From assembly GCF_000718515.1 (NCBI RefSeq), contig NZ_JNZS01000006.1, positions 186,001 through 250,000 on the forward strand: DNA of 64,000 nt, in the 5' to 3' direction. The DNA comes from Micromonospora parva. Its GTDB lineage: Bacteria; Actinomycetota; Actinomycetes; Mycobacteriales; Micromonosporaceae. The translations under genes and the position numbers were made by a program. Positions 26,602 to 34,636 of the stretch are shown piece by piece (within the stretch, counting starts at the first letter, position 1; each line of letters opens with the position of its first letter). Under the pieces are notes generated by a model, which was not told where the DNA came from, ran no database searches, and worked only from the letters and a program-made list of their open reading frames with translations.

Positions 26602-27618
26602 CTAGTGGGCGGTGAACTCGATCAGGGTCCGGACCGCCGTCGCGGGGCCGCGCCAGGAGACCTGGAGGCCGGCCTCGGCGCCGAGCCGCTCGATGTCCTC
26701 GACCGTCCGCGTGGGCGCCGGCATCATCGACCGCAGCTGAAGTTCCGAGCCGGGGCCGGAGACCGGCATGGCGATGTCGGCGACCAGCACCCGGCCGGTG
26801 GCCCCGGCCGCCTCCCGGCAGCGCTTCAGGATCAGGACCGCCTCGTCGTCGGACCAGTCCGCGAGGATGGCGGAGAGCAGGTACACGTCCTTGCCGGGCG
26901 GCAGCGGGTCGAAGAAGCTGCCCTGCACCGCCGTCACCCGGTCCGCGACGTCGCTGCGCGCGAAGCGTCGACCGGCCTCCGCCGACACGTTCCGCAGGTC
27001 GAGCAGGGTGCCGTGCAGGTGCGGGTGGGCCCGGGCCAGGGCCATGGTCAGGCTGCCCAGGTGACCGCCGACGTCGATGAAACTGTCGACGCCGCTCCAG
27101 TCGTACTCGGAAATGATCTTTCCGGCGTCCCAGCGGAGCACCTGCTTGTCGAGCTCGTCGGCGGCCTCGCCCTGCTCGCGCCACTCGGCGACGAAGGCGG
27201 GGTCGGTGTTCACCGCGTCCCAGTAGTCCCGGCCGAACTCGGCGGCGTAGCCCGGCCGACCGGTACGCACCGTGTGGTCGAGGCGCAGCAGGCTCAGCGT
27301 GATGCTGCCGATCATGCCGTCGTTGCGCAGGACCTGCCGCACGCTCTGCGGATGGTCCGAGCGCAGCGGGTCGCCCAGCGGGGTCAGTGCGTACTCCCCG
27401 TCGGGGCCGCTCTCCAGGATCTTGATCTCGACCAGGTAGCGCAGCAGCGTCCCGGTCACGTCGGGGGCGCTGCCGGCGCGGTGGGCGATCTCGGCAGCGG
27501 TGGTGGCGCCGGCCGCGATGTGGTCCGCGATGCCGAGCGTGGCGGCCGCGCGGACGGCGGCCGGGACCAGAAGGTCGGTCATGGTCAACAGTTGCTGGAA
27601 GGGCGGGATCTCAGTCAT
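26602..27618 (-). CDS. SAM-dependent methyltransferase (O-methyltransferase/AcOMT family)
   Basis: 338 aa. N-terminal winged-helix dimerisation region (VPAAVRAAATLGIADHIAAG, then TTAAEIAHRAGSAPDV), C-terminal class I SAM domain with FIDVGGHLGSLTMALARAHP, LLDLRNVS, VQGSFFDPLPPGKDVYLL and a late ILADWSDDEAVLILKRC. This is the acetylserotonin/hydroxyneurosporene methyltransferase family by sequence. In class V clusters a methyltransferase makes an N-terminal N,N-dimethyl group, and that is the likely task here, although family members more often methylate oxygen. It is separated from lanA2 by a strong hairpin. Confidence 0.83.
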   Translation of the reverse strand: MTEIPPFQQLLTMTDLLVPAAVRAAATLGIADHIAAGATTAAEIAHRAGSAPDVTGTLLRYLVEIKILESGPDGEYALTPLGDPLRSDHPQSVRQVLRNDGMIGSITLSLLRLDHTVRTGRPGYAAEFGRDYWDAVNTDPAFVAEWREQGEAADELDKQVLRWDAGKIISEYDWSGVDSFIDVGGHLGSLTMALARAHPHLHGTLLDLRNVSAEAGRRFARSDVADRVTAVQGSFFDPLPPGKDVYLLSAILADWSDDEAVLILKRCREAAGATGRVLVADIAMPVSGPGSELQLRSMMPAPTRTVEDIERLGAEAGLQVSWRGPATAVRTLIEFTAH

Positions 27619-27647
27619 CGCGGTGCACCTCGCTAGGGGTCGGCAGG

Positions 27648-27691
27648 GTCCGAGCGGCGGGCCGGCGGGATTCCGGCCCGCCGCTCCGGAC
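27648..27691 (-). terminator. Strong hairpin between precursor gene and enzyme genes
   Basis: 13-bp perfect arms (27653-27665 AGCGGCGGGCCGG and 27673-27685), extended by GTCCG/CGGAC with one bulged C, loop 7 nt. It begins 13 nt after the lanA2 stop (27704). No U-run follows, so it probably attenuates or protects the upstream precursor mRNA rather than ending transcription fully. Confidence 0.75.
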
Positions 27692-27703
27692 CTGGTACTC
27701 GTT

Positions 27704-27892
27704 TCAGCAGCCGTCGTCGATGGTCTTCGAGACCACCTGGCCGCTCATCCAGCTGACGCCGGCGCTGACGATGGCGCAGCCGGGAGTCGTGGCGGGAGCG
27801 TCCGAGACGGCCGAGAGGTCGATGTCCTCGGCGGTGCTGTAGGTCTCGTAGCCCGCCAGCAGCTCCTCGATGTTGTTCGCCTTCTCCTGCAT
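27704..27892 (-). CDS. lanA2: Class V lanthipeptide precursor 2 (LanA2)
   Basis: 62 aa. Leader with NIEELLAGYETYSTAEDIDL, then SAVSDAPATT; core from about T35: TTPGC39 then S43, S47, S50, S55, T57 and C62. Shares NIxEL...YETY...SAVxDAPATTxxC with LanA1. Two ring signatures are conserved: T36-x-x-C39 for a (methyl)lanthionine and T57-x4-C62 for the C-terminal AviMeCys made with LanD. Ribosome site GAGGAGAGG (27896-27904 complement) directly before ATG 27892. It lies 71 nt downstream of lanA1 and before the attenuating hairpin. Confidence 0.9.
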   Translation of the reverse strand: MQEKANNIEELLAGYETYSTAEDIDLSAVSDAPATTPGCAIVSAGVSWMSGQVVSKTIDDGC

Positions 27893-27963
27893 GTACCTCT
27901 CCTCTGTGTGCGTGGTGTTACCTGACGTCCGCCTGAGCGCGGACGGGATCGGGGAAGAGCTGG

Positions 27964-28146
27964 TCAGCAGGTCGCCTCGTAGGTGGCGGCGGTGAGGAAG
28001 CTGACCGCGGCGCTCGCGCAGTACCAGGTGGTCGCCGGGGCGTCCGCGACGGCGGAGACACCCAGGTCGTCGTCCGCCTCGAGGTAGGTCTCGTAGCTGG
28101 ACACGAGCTCCATGATGTTGTCGCTCTTGGTGATGTCCGTGTTCAC
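27964..28146 (-). CDS. lanA1: Class V lanthipeptide precursor 1 (LanA1)
   Basis: 60 aa from GTG 28146. The GTG has GAAGGAGAG (complement of 28151-28159) in front; the longer ATG frame from 28179 would begin inside a stem-loop and has no ribosome site. Leader NIMELVSSYETYLEADDDL, then SAVADAPATT; core about T39 to C60 with T40-W-Y-C43 and T55-Y-E-A-T-C60, Ser45, Ser49, Thr52, and two Tyr (42, 56). The leader end is acidic, as usual for RiPPs. The Tx2C and Tx4C spacing is identical to LanA2 though the cores otherwise differ. Product: AviMeCys-containing lanthipeptide of about 20-22 residues; exact leader cleavage point is unknown. Confidence 0.9.
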   Translation of the reverse strand: MNTDITKSDNIMELVSSYETYLEADDDLGVSAVADAPATTWYCASAAVSFLTAATYEATC

Positions 28147-28168
28147 TTCTCTCTCCTTCGGGGAAGCA

Positions 28169-28221
28169 CTGAGCTCCAAACTGGGAACGCCCCTGTTGAC
28201 CCTCCCAGCAAGCGAGCTCAG
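28169..28221 (-). promoter_or_regulatory. Stem-loop in the lanA1 5' region
   Basis: CTGAGCTC (28169-28176) pairs with GAGCTCAG (28214-28221) and CTGGGA (28181-28186) with TCCCAG (28203-28208). It lies between the lanY stop (28249) and the lanA1 ribosome site and may be a processing or attenuation element that sets precursor mRNA level apart from the enzymes. Confidence 0.5.
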
Positions 28222-28248
28222 GTCTTGGCGATGTGTTGTCGGTCGGTT

Positions 28249-29208
28249 TCAGACGGTGGTGTTGCGGGCCGGGTTGGTCGGGTCGATGCCGGCCTCCCGG
28301 AAGCGCGAGACGATCAGCGAGTCGACCCGCTGGAGGTCGTCGGCGGCCTCCACCAGTGCCGCGGCCAGGACGGTGGCGCGGTGCTGGCCGAAGCTCAGCC
28401 CCTGCCTGCCGGACCTGCCGTCGACCGGTTCCCAGGCCGTGCCGACGCCGGGGGCGATCCGCTCGACGAACACCGACGTCTCGGGGCCGGTGCCGCGCAG
28501 GCCCTGGGCCAGCTCCGCCAGGTCGGCGGCGACGTGCTGCCAGTCGCTGCCCAGGTAGACCACTATCGCGTCGCGTCGGGGATAGAGCTCCCGGGCCGAG
28601 AGCACCTTCGCCCGGTACGGCACCTGGCGCTCCTCGAGGAACGTGAGCACCTCGCGCCAGGCCTCGACCGCGTGATCCACGTCGAGGACGTTGAGGTAGA
28701 CCCGCAGCACACCCCGGGAGGTGTCCCGTTGCCGGGAACCGTCGACCAGGAAGAAGCCCGGTGACAGCGCGGCCCGCCACGGCGGTACGGCCAACCGCAC
28801 CGGCTCGCCCGGGGCGTACCCGGTCGTGGTGATCGCTTCGATCGGCGCCCAGATCCGCAGGCCCTCACGTTCGACGAGGATCCGTCCGCGTCCGGCGGCG
28901 TCGCGCTGGACGGTGGACCGGACGACGGCCCCGACCTGGATCTGCCGGTGCGGCACGGCCGCGGTGAAGCGTTCCTCGAGTGCGTCCTCCCGCAACCGGG
29001 TCGGCACCTTGCCGTCCGGCTGGCCGGAGTGCAGCACGTTGTAGATGGATTCGGCGAGCAACCGGCGAAGCTCGCGGGGGAAGTCGGCGACGACCTCGCG
29101 ACCACCGATCACGGCAGTGGTCCGGTCCGGGGAGACCCGGATCTGACGGACCGCGTCCCGGATCGCGGGGGCCAGTTCCTCGGCCAGTGGTTGGGCTTGC
29201 AACGTCAT
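28249..29208 (-). CDS. lanY: HopA1-domain protein, class V lanthipeptide lyase LanY
   Basis: 319 aa. Sequence follows the HopA1 (type III effector) domain family used in class V lanthipeptide and thioamitide pathways: N-terminal helices (LRRLLAESIYNVLHSG), a central GRILVEREGLRIWAPIEA strand region, VRLAVPPWRAALSPGFFLVDGS and a C-terminal VLRVYLNVLDVDHAVEAWREVL followed by FLEERQVPYRAKVL. In this class the HopA1 protein acts as phospho-Ser/Thr lyase after LanK phosphorylation. It has no zinc-cyclase or LanC motifs. Start overlaps lanK stop by 4 nt. Confidence 0.87.
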   Translation of the reverse strand: MTLQAQPLAEELAPAIRDAVRQIRVSPDRTTAVIGGREVVADFPRELRRLLAESIYNVLHSGQPDGKVPTRLREDALEERFTAAVPHRQIQVGAVVRSTVQRDAAGRGRILVEREGLRIWAPIEAITTTGYAPGEPVRLAVPPWRAALSPGFFLVDGSRQRDTSRGVLRVYLNVLDVDHAVEAWREVLTFLEERQVPYRAKVLSARELYPRRDAIVVYLGSDWQHVAADLAELAQGLRGTGPETSVFVERIAPGVGTAWEPVDGRSGRQGLSFGQHRATVLAAALVEAADDLQRVDSLIVSRFREAGIDPTNPARNTTV

Positions 29209-30305
29209 CGGGCACCTCCAAAGCCGAGGGTGGTGGCGAACTTCTCGGGGTTGACCAGCGCGGCGCGGCCGACGCCGGCGGCGGCGCGCTGGATGGCGGA
29301 CAGCCGCGACGAGGACAGGGCGCCAGCGACCAGCCGGTCCAGCAGGTGCCAGCCGGCGAAGGCGGTCGCGCGGACCGCGAGGCCCGCATCAATGTCCGGC
29401 CGGACGTCGGTGTACGCCCGCCAGAACTCGTGCACCAGCGGCAGCAGTCGGCGCATCTTCTCGACACCGCGTTGCAGGACCAGCTCGTGGGTGAACTCGG
29501 TGTCGACGAACGCCTCGTCGCCCCGATTGGTGACCAGGTCGAGCACCGACCGGTAGACCCACTCCCCGGCGAACGCGCCGACGTCACGGGCCGGGTCGGC
29601 CAGTCGGAACTCCTCCCAGTCGGTGAGGAACAACCCGTCCTCGGCGACCAGGAACTGGTCCACCCGCAGGTCGCAGTGCGAGGGGACGCGGGGGGCGTCC
29701 CGTTCGGCGTCGCGCAGGCGCTGCACCGCGGCGATCAGCTCGGGGTCGTTCTGCAACAGCCGCCAGGCCTCGATCTCGCCGGCACTCGACTTGAGGAACA
29801 CCGAGAGCGGAAGGCCCTGCAGGAACGTGACCGGCGGGAACCCGGGCGGCGACTCGTCGAGGCGCAGGCCCTCCGGTGGCGGGGTCGCGTGCAGGTGGCC
29901 GATCGCCCGGCCGACCTGCTGCGCGTGGGCCAGGCTGAAGGTCTCGTCGACCATCAGCGCGGCACCGTTCACCGCGTCGTTGATTCGTTCGAAAACGACG
30001 ATCCGGTGGTCGGGGTGGCTGCCGATGAACTGCGGCCAGTGCACATTCTCGAAATTGGCCTTCGCGGCGTAGGCTTCGAAGTCGAGCAGCCTGCGCATTC
30101 TGTTCTTGGTGTCTTCGACCTGTCCGGTGAGGCGCTTGACGAAAACGTCCCGACCGCTTTCGGTGACTCCCGACCAGGCGTCGTTACGGCCGATTGGAGC
30201 AGAGACAGTGTCCCGTACGAACGGGCCGACACCCAGCTCCACCAGCACTTCGTCAACCTCGGGGACCGAGTCCAAGTCGATCGGCATCACGTGTTTCGTG
30301 ACCAC
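29205..30305 (-). CDS. lanK: Phosphotransferase-like Ser/Thr kinase LanK (class V)
   Basis: 366 aa from GTG 30305, set by GGAGG at 8 nt upstream; ATG 30287 is a second option. Aminoglycoside-phosphotransferase fold: ATP-binding strand with VFVKRLTG, catalytic loop SHCDLRVDQF (about 208-217, the HxDxxxxN loop with Gln for Asn), metal-site DWEEF (about 228). In class V clusters such a kinase phosphorylates Ser/Thr of the precursor before lyase elimination. First gene of a ten-gene minus-strand operon (30305 to 19720). Its 5' end is noticeably lower in GC than the rest. Confidence 0.87.
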   Translation of the reverse strand: MVTKHVMPIDLDSVPEVDEVLVELGVGPFVRDTVSAPIGRNDAWSGVTESGRDVFVKRLTGQVEDTKNRMRRLLDFEAYAAKANFENVHWPQFIGSHPDHRIVVFERINDAVNGAALMVDETFSLAHAQQVGRAIGHLHATPPPEGLRLDESPPGFPPVTFLQGLPLSVFLKSSAGEIEAWRLLQNDPELIAAVQRLRDAERDAPRVPSHCDLRVDQFLVAEDGLFLTDWEEFRLADPARDVGAFAGEWVYRSVLDLVTNRGDEAFVDTEFTHELVLQRGVEKMRRLLPLVHEFWRAYTDVRPDIDAGLAVRATAFAGWHLLDRLVAGALSSSRLSAIQRAAAGVGRAALVNPEKFATTLGFGGAR

Positions 30306-30803
30306 CGTCGCCACCTCCAACAATTCTCGGACGGGCACGCCAAGGCGCAGCCAACGTTCAGTTGAATATTCCGGCGAGGGCGCCGGACCCGGTCTTCCGC
30401 CTGCCTTTCGACTGTCTTTCTGTCGTACCGGCGAGCGGCGTGGTTGAAGATAATCACGACCGGGTAGGACCCGGCAAGGCATCGATGTCGGGCCGTATTA
30501 AATTCGTTTCTACGGGCCGTGGCATTTTGTCCGATGTACCGGTTGGCCGAACCCGGCAGGACGGCCGGTCAGCCGGCGAAATCCCAGGTCAGCGCGGATC
30601 GACGGGGATTCACCCCGGGAATTTCCCGGGTTCCAACTTTCGCAACTGGGCGATCCGCTGGCCCAGCGACGGCGAGGCCGCCGCAACGGCCCGCTCGGAT
30701 GCGCCAAAGTGGCTGGTCAGGGCCCGTCCAGCGGTCCGCGCGACAGCACCGGGCGACCGGTCGTCGGGTCTGCCACGTACCCCGAAACACTGCTGTAGAC
30801 ATT
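30306..30803. other. Divergent control region of the lanthipeptide cluster
   Basis: About 500 nt between lanK (minus) and the methyltransferase gene (plus). It is visibly poorer in GC (for example 30495-30530) than the surroundings and holds no supportable ORF. Promoters for the ten-gene operon must lie here, but I cannot fix a -35/-10 pair on the minus strand with confidence. Confidence 0.6.
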
Positions 30804-30809
30804 TATGAT
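30804..30809 (+). promoter_or_regulatory. -10 box, leaderless start of MycE-like gene
   Basis: TATGAT, a near-perfect -10, ends 6 nt before ATG 30816, so the A of the ATG is the expected +1. Confidence 0.65.
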
Positions 30810-30815
30810 CTTCTG

Positions 30816-31964
30816 ATGCAGACGACTGTGGATCGAACGGGACTCGGCAGACTCATCTCCGCGGCCGGGGGCAGCGCCGACGGCATCACGGCGGTGATCG
30901 ACGACCTCGGGGCGGACGCCGTCGCCGCCACCGTGGTCCGCGAGCTGCTGCACCGGGCGGACGTGCCGGCGGGCCCCGACGTCGCCGTCCAGGTGGGACT
31001 GCGGCACGGCGACGCGACGATCCGGTACGGGCTCCAGGTCGGGTCGGCGGGGATCGCACACCTCCCCGAGCCCGTCGGGACGCCCGACGCGTCGCTGACC
31101 CAGGACCTCACCGAGGTGGTCCGCAGCCTGTTCGGGCCGCGCGGCGCGCAGTCCAGCGCGAGCCGGGTGGTCCACTGGGGGCACCTGGAGGACCCGTCGG
31201 CGTTCGACCGCCCACTGCCCGCCTACGACGTGGTCCGCCGACTCGTGGACGCGCTGGACCGGCCGTACGACATCGGCCTGGCCGAACTCTGCGTCCGCTA
31301 CGGCTCCGACAAGTGGGGCCACCACACCTACCCCCGCCGGTACGAGCAGCACTTCGGCCCGCTGCGCGACCAGCCACTGACCATCCTGGAGATCGGGGTG
31401 GGCGGGTTCGGTGACCAGCACCGCGGCGGGGCGTCACTGGAGGTCTGGCGGCGCTACTTTCCCCGGGCGCTCGTCTACGGGCTCGACATCGTCGACAAGT
31501 CGCACCTCACCGACCAGCGGGTCACAGTGCTGCAGGGCGACCAGTCGTCCCCCGCCGACCTGGCCCGGGTGGTGGAGGTGATGGGCCGGCCGGACATCGT
31601 CATCGACGACGGCAGCCACGTCAGCGCCCACCTGCTCGCCTCGTTCGCCTCCCTCTTCCCCGTCCTGCGCCACGGCGGCCTGTACGTCATGGAGGACCTG
31701 CAGACGTCGTACTGGCCGACCTTCGGCGGTCGGGCCGGGACCTACGACGACCCGGCGACGAGCCTCGGGTTCCTCAAGACGCTCGTCGACGGCCTGCACC
31801 ACGAGGAGATCGTCGGACGGACCCCTGCCTTCACCGACCCGGACATCGGGGGCGTGCACTTCTACCACAACCTGGCGTTCGTCGAGAAGGAGCGCAATCT
31901 GGACGGCGGAGCGCCGTCCTGGATTCCCCGGGGAGTGCGGCAACGCGCCGGCGTGCCGGACTGA
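30816..31964 (+). CDS. MycE/TylE-like macrocin-type sugar O-methyltransferase
   Basis: 382 aa. N-terminal auxiliary domain of ~140 residues, then the family-specific segment ELCVRYGSDKWGHHTYPRRY, SAM site ILEIGVGGFGDQ, VYGLDIVDK, metal/catalytic DIVIDDGSHVSAH and YVMEDLQTSYWP, and C-terminal HFYHNLAFVEKERN. This architecture is that of MycE, which methylates the 2''-OH of a deoxysugar on mycinamicin and needs Mg2+. It is the only gene of the cluster on the plus strand, directly divergent from lanK. Paired with the MGT-type glycosyltransferase it suggests a methylated sugar on the product; no acceptor can be deduced from sequence. Confidence 0.88.
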   Translation: MQTTVDRTGLGRLISAAGGSADGITAVIDDLGADAVAATVVRELLHRADVPAGPDVAVQVGLRHGDATIRYGLQVGSAGIAHLPEPVGTPDASLTQDLTEVVRSLFGPRGAQSSASRVVHWGHLEDPSAFDRPLPAYDVVRRLVDALDRPYDIGLAELCVRYGSDKWGHHTYPRRYEQHFGPLRDQPLTILEIGVGGFGDQHRGGASLEVWRRYFPRALVYGLDIVDKSHLTDQRVTVLQGDQSSPADLARVVEVMGRPDIVIDDGSHVSAHLLASFASLFPVLRHGGLYVMEDLQTSYWPTFGGRAGTYDDPATSLGFLKTLVDGLHHEEIVGRTPAFTDPDIGGVHFYHNLAFVEKERNLDGGAPSWIPRGVRQRAGVPD

Positions 31965-31983
31965 CCGGCGCGCGCGAGCCGTC

Positions 31984-34101
31984 TCAACCAGCGTCGCGCG
32001 CCTCCCGCTCGCCGTTCGCCCGGGACAACCGGCCCGGCCACCAGATCTTCGGCCCGATGTCGTACGCGAGCGCGGGCACCAGCAGCGAGCGGACGACGAT
32101 GGTGTCGATCAGCACCCCGATCGCGACAGCGGTACCCAGCTCGACGAGCACCACAAGCGGCAGGACGGCGAGGGCGGAGAACGTCGCGGCGAGCACGATG
32201 CCGGCGGAGGTGATCACGCCGCCGGTGACGGCGAGACCGGAGAGCACCCCGGCGCGGGTGCCGCGCTTCACCGACTCCTCGCGGACCCGGCTCATCAGGA
32301 AGATGTTGTAGTCGATGCCGAGCGCGACCAGGAAGACGAACGCGAACAGCGGGAACGACGAGTCCACGCCGGGGAAGTCGAAGACGTGGCGGAACAGCAG
32401 CGCGCAGAGACCGAGGGTCGCCGCGAAGCTGAGCAGCACGGTGGCGATCAGCAGCACCGGGGCGAGCAGCGCGCGCAGCAGCAGGGCCAGGATGACCGCG
32501 ATGACCACCAGCACCACCGGGATGATGACGTTCTGGTCGCGCTTCGCGGCGTCCGAGGTGTCCACGTTGATCGCGGTGAAGCCGCCGACCACCGCGTCCG
32601 CGCCGGGCACCTGGTGTACGGCGACCCGCAGCTCGCGGATGGTCCGTTCGGCGCCGTCGCTGTCGGGTGGGTCGGCCAGCGTGGCTTCCAACTGCACCCG
32701 CCCGTCGACGACCTTCGGGGCGGCGTTCGCCTCGGGTGGGCCGGTCTGCGGCCCGGTGGTGAGGGGGCGGACGTCGGCGACGCCGGGGACGTCCTTCGCG
32801 ACCTGGGCGACCTGCCGGGCGGTCTGCTCGGTGGTGAAGATGGTGGCCGGGCTGCCGGTGCCGGCCGGGTAGTGCCGGGAGATCACTTCCTGGCCGTCCA
32901 CCGAGTCGGTGCGCTGGGTGAAGAGGTCGGACTGGCCGAGGGTGGTGGCGCCGAGCTGGGTGAGGCCGAGCGTCAGCACTGCCAGCACCACGGCGGTGCT
33001 CAGCCAGATCGGCCGGGCGTGCCGGGCGACGAAGCCGGCGATGCGGCTCCAGATGCCGTGTTCGGCCCGTGGGTCGGCCTGGTCGGCTTCGGGCCGTCGG
33101 GGCCAGAACGCCCACCGCCCGCCGAGCACCAGCAGCGCGGGCAGGAAGGTGAGCATCACCAGCAGGGTGGCGCCGATGCCGATGGCGGCGACCGGGCCGA
33201 GCGCCCGGTTGGAGTTGAGGCTGGACAGCAGCAGGCAGAGCAGGCTGACGATGACGGTGCCGCCGGACGCGATGATGGCCGGCGCGGCACCCTTCCAGGC
33301 GGCGCGCATGGCGGCCCAGGGCCGGTCGTGCTGGTGCAGCTCCTCCCGGTAGCGGGCGATCAGCAGCAGCGCGTAGTCGGTGCCGGCGCCGAAGACCAGC
33401 ACGGTGAGGATGCCCTGGGCCTGCCCGTTGAGCTTGAGCACGTCCGCGTCGGCGAGCAGGTAGACGAAGACCGAGGCGAGGGCGTACGACATGCCGGCGG
33501 CGAGCAGCGGGAAGATCCAGAGGACCGGGCTGCGGTAGACGACCAGCAGGATGATCAGCACCACGACCAGGGTGACCAGCAGCAGTGGGCCGTCGATCGC
33601 CGAGAAGACCTCGATCAGGTCGGCGAGCAGGCCGGCCGGGCCGGAGACGTCGACGGTGAGGCCGTCCCGGTCGCCGCCGGTGATGTCGCGCAGTTGCTCG
33701 ACGACCGCGCCGATCTCCTCGCCCTCGGCGTCGTCCACCGGCACGACGACCTGCAGTGCCTGGCCGTCCTCGCTTGGGATGGGCGGGGGCAGCGGGGTGA
33801 CCACGCCGGGGATCTGGGCGAACCGGGCGGCGTCGGCGCTGACCCGTTGCCGGTCCGCGTCGGTGATCCCGGAGCGCCGCTCGTAGACGACCAGCGCCGG
33901 GGTGGTCTGCCGGTCGACGAACTCGCCGGCGAGATCCTGGGCACGGGTCGCCTCGGCGTCGGTGGGCAGGAAGGCCGCGTTGTCGTTGGTGGCCACCTCG
34001 CTCAGACGTCCTGCGTACGGGCCGGACACGCCGCCGATCACCAACCAGGCCAGCACGACCGCCACCGCGATCAGCGTGGCCCTGCCGCCTCGTCCGGACA
34101 T
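31984..34101 (-). CDS. MMPL-family membrane transporter
   Basis: 705 aa. Two repeats, each with one span, a ~170-residue extracytoplasmic domain and a five-span block (LLLVTLVVVLIILLVVYRSP; ILTVLVFGAGTDYALLLIARYREEL in the first, NVIIPVVLVVIAVILALLLRALLAPVLL and FVFLVALGIDYNIFLMSRVREE in the second). The GxxTDYALL and GIDYNIF elements with Asp-Tyr pairs are the proton-relay signature of MMPL/RND pumps. Start ATG 34101 has GAGGTGAG upstream. Members export lipids or drugs; with no lipid-synthesis neighbour its cargo is unknown, and drug efflux linked to the BGC is possible. Confidence 0.92.
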   Translation of the reverse strand: MSGRGGRATLIAVAVVLAWLVIGGVSGPYAGRLSEVATNDNAAFLPTDAEATRAQDLAGEFVDRQTTPALVVYERRSGITDADRQRVSADAARFAQIPGVVTPLPPPIPSEDGQALQVVVPVDDAEGEEIGAVVEQLRDITGGDRDGLTVDVSGPAGLLADLIEVFSAIDGPLLLVTLVVVLIILLVVYRSPVLWIFPLLAAGMSYALASVFVYLLADADVLKLNGQAQGILTVLVFGAGTDYALLLIARYREELHQHDRPWAAMRAAWKGAAPAIIASGGTVIVSLLCLLLSSLNSNRALGPVAAIGIGATLLVMLTFLPALLVLGGRWAFWPRRPEADQADPRAEHGIWSRIAGFVARHARPIWLSTAVVLAVLTLGLTQLGATTLGQSDLFTQRTDSVDGQEVISRHYPAGTGSPATIFTTEQTARQVAQVAKDVPGVADVRPLTTGPQTGPPEANAAPKVVDGRVQLEATLADPPDSDGAERTIRELRVAVHQVPGADAVVGGFTAINVDTSDAAKRDQNVIIPVVLVVIAVILALLLRALLAPVLLIATVLLSFAATLGLCALLFRHVFDFPGVDSSFPLFAFVFLVALGIDYNIFLMSRVREESVKRGTRAGVLSGLAVTGGVITSAGIVLAATFSALAVLPLVVLVELGTAVAIGVLIDTIVVRSLLVPALAYDIGPKIWWPGRLSRANGEREARDAG

Positions 34102-34217
34102 CCGCACTCACCTCAAGGATCGACGCATCAATCGACGCAGCGGGAGCCTCAGTCGACATCGACCATCCTGCCGGGCAGGCAGGTCCAGGGTGGGTGAAAC
34201 AGGGTCACACACACGAA

Positions 34218-34248
34218 AACGCCCGTCGGCATCAGGCCGACGGGCGTT
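34218..34248 (-). terminator. Intrinsic terminator of tRNA-Asn
   Basis: Perfect 13-bp arms (34218-34230, 34236-34248), 5-nt loop, and GTTTTCG on the minus strand right after the stem. It lies 19 nt past the tRNA 3' end. Confidence 0.85.
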
Positions 34249-34266
34249 GGGCGTTGGGTGGAGAAG

Positions 34267-34339
34267 CTCCCCCGATTGGACTCGAACCAATAACCTGCCG
34301 GTTAACAGCCGGCTGCTCTGCCAATTGAGCTACAGGGGA
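34267..34339 (-). tRNA. tRNA-Asn (GTT)
   Basis: 73 nt, minus strand. Acceptor TCCCCTG pairs CGGGGGA (with one GU), discriminator G; anticodon stem GCCGG/CCGGC with loop CTGTTAA, anticodon GTT; T-arm TTGGTTCGAGTCCAA. CCA not encoded. A TACTCT -10-like box (34388-34393 complement) about 50 nt upstream may be its promoter; the remaining 34340-34636 shows no gene. Confidence 0.95.
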
Positions 34340-34636
34340 TCGTGCACCGCCCGGAATCGGATCTCGCCGACGCCGTGCGACGGGACAAGAGTACAGGACT
34401 TTCCCCCGTGGCGGTCCAGTGGGTTCCACCCGGGCACCTGATGATCGACATCCGCAGGTCAGGTGCCACGACACATCGACATACAGGGTAAATCGCCATC
34501 CCGGCCCAGACATGCTTGAGCGGAGAGCAGGATGGGTAGTTAGCTGCGGACAGAGGACGCAGGCGCGAACAGGTCGCCTTCCGACGGGGCAACCCACCGG
34601 GAGGATGACGGCGCGTCAGGTACGGAAGGAGCCGCC

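Noticed and set aside
25531..27636. Plus-strand ORF of 701 aa over lanT and the methyltransferase
   Set aside because: Gln/Gly/Asp-rich mirror translation without start signals; the minus strand carries complete ABC and SAM domains.
27704..28780. Long minus-strand frame (358 aa) including lanA2
   Set aside because: Only its last 62 codons are real; the upstream part overlaps lanY and lanA1 in another frame.
19720..31964. Thioamitide (thioviridamide-like) cluster
   Set aside because: LanK/LanY-like and Cys decarboxylase proteins are shared by both classes, but no YcaO or TfuA protein is present and the cores contain a second Cys for a thioether.
19720..31964. Class I-IV lanthipeptide or linaridin
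   Set aside because: No LanB, LanC, LanM, LanKC or linaridin-type membrane protein is seen; LanD alone is not enough for those classes.
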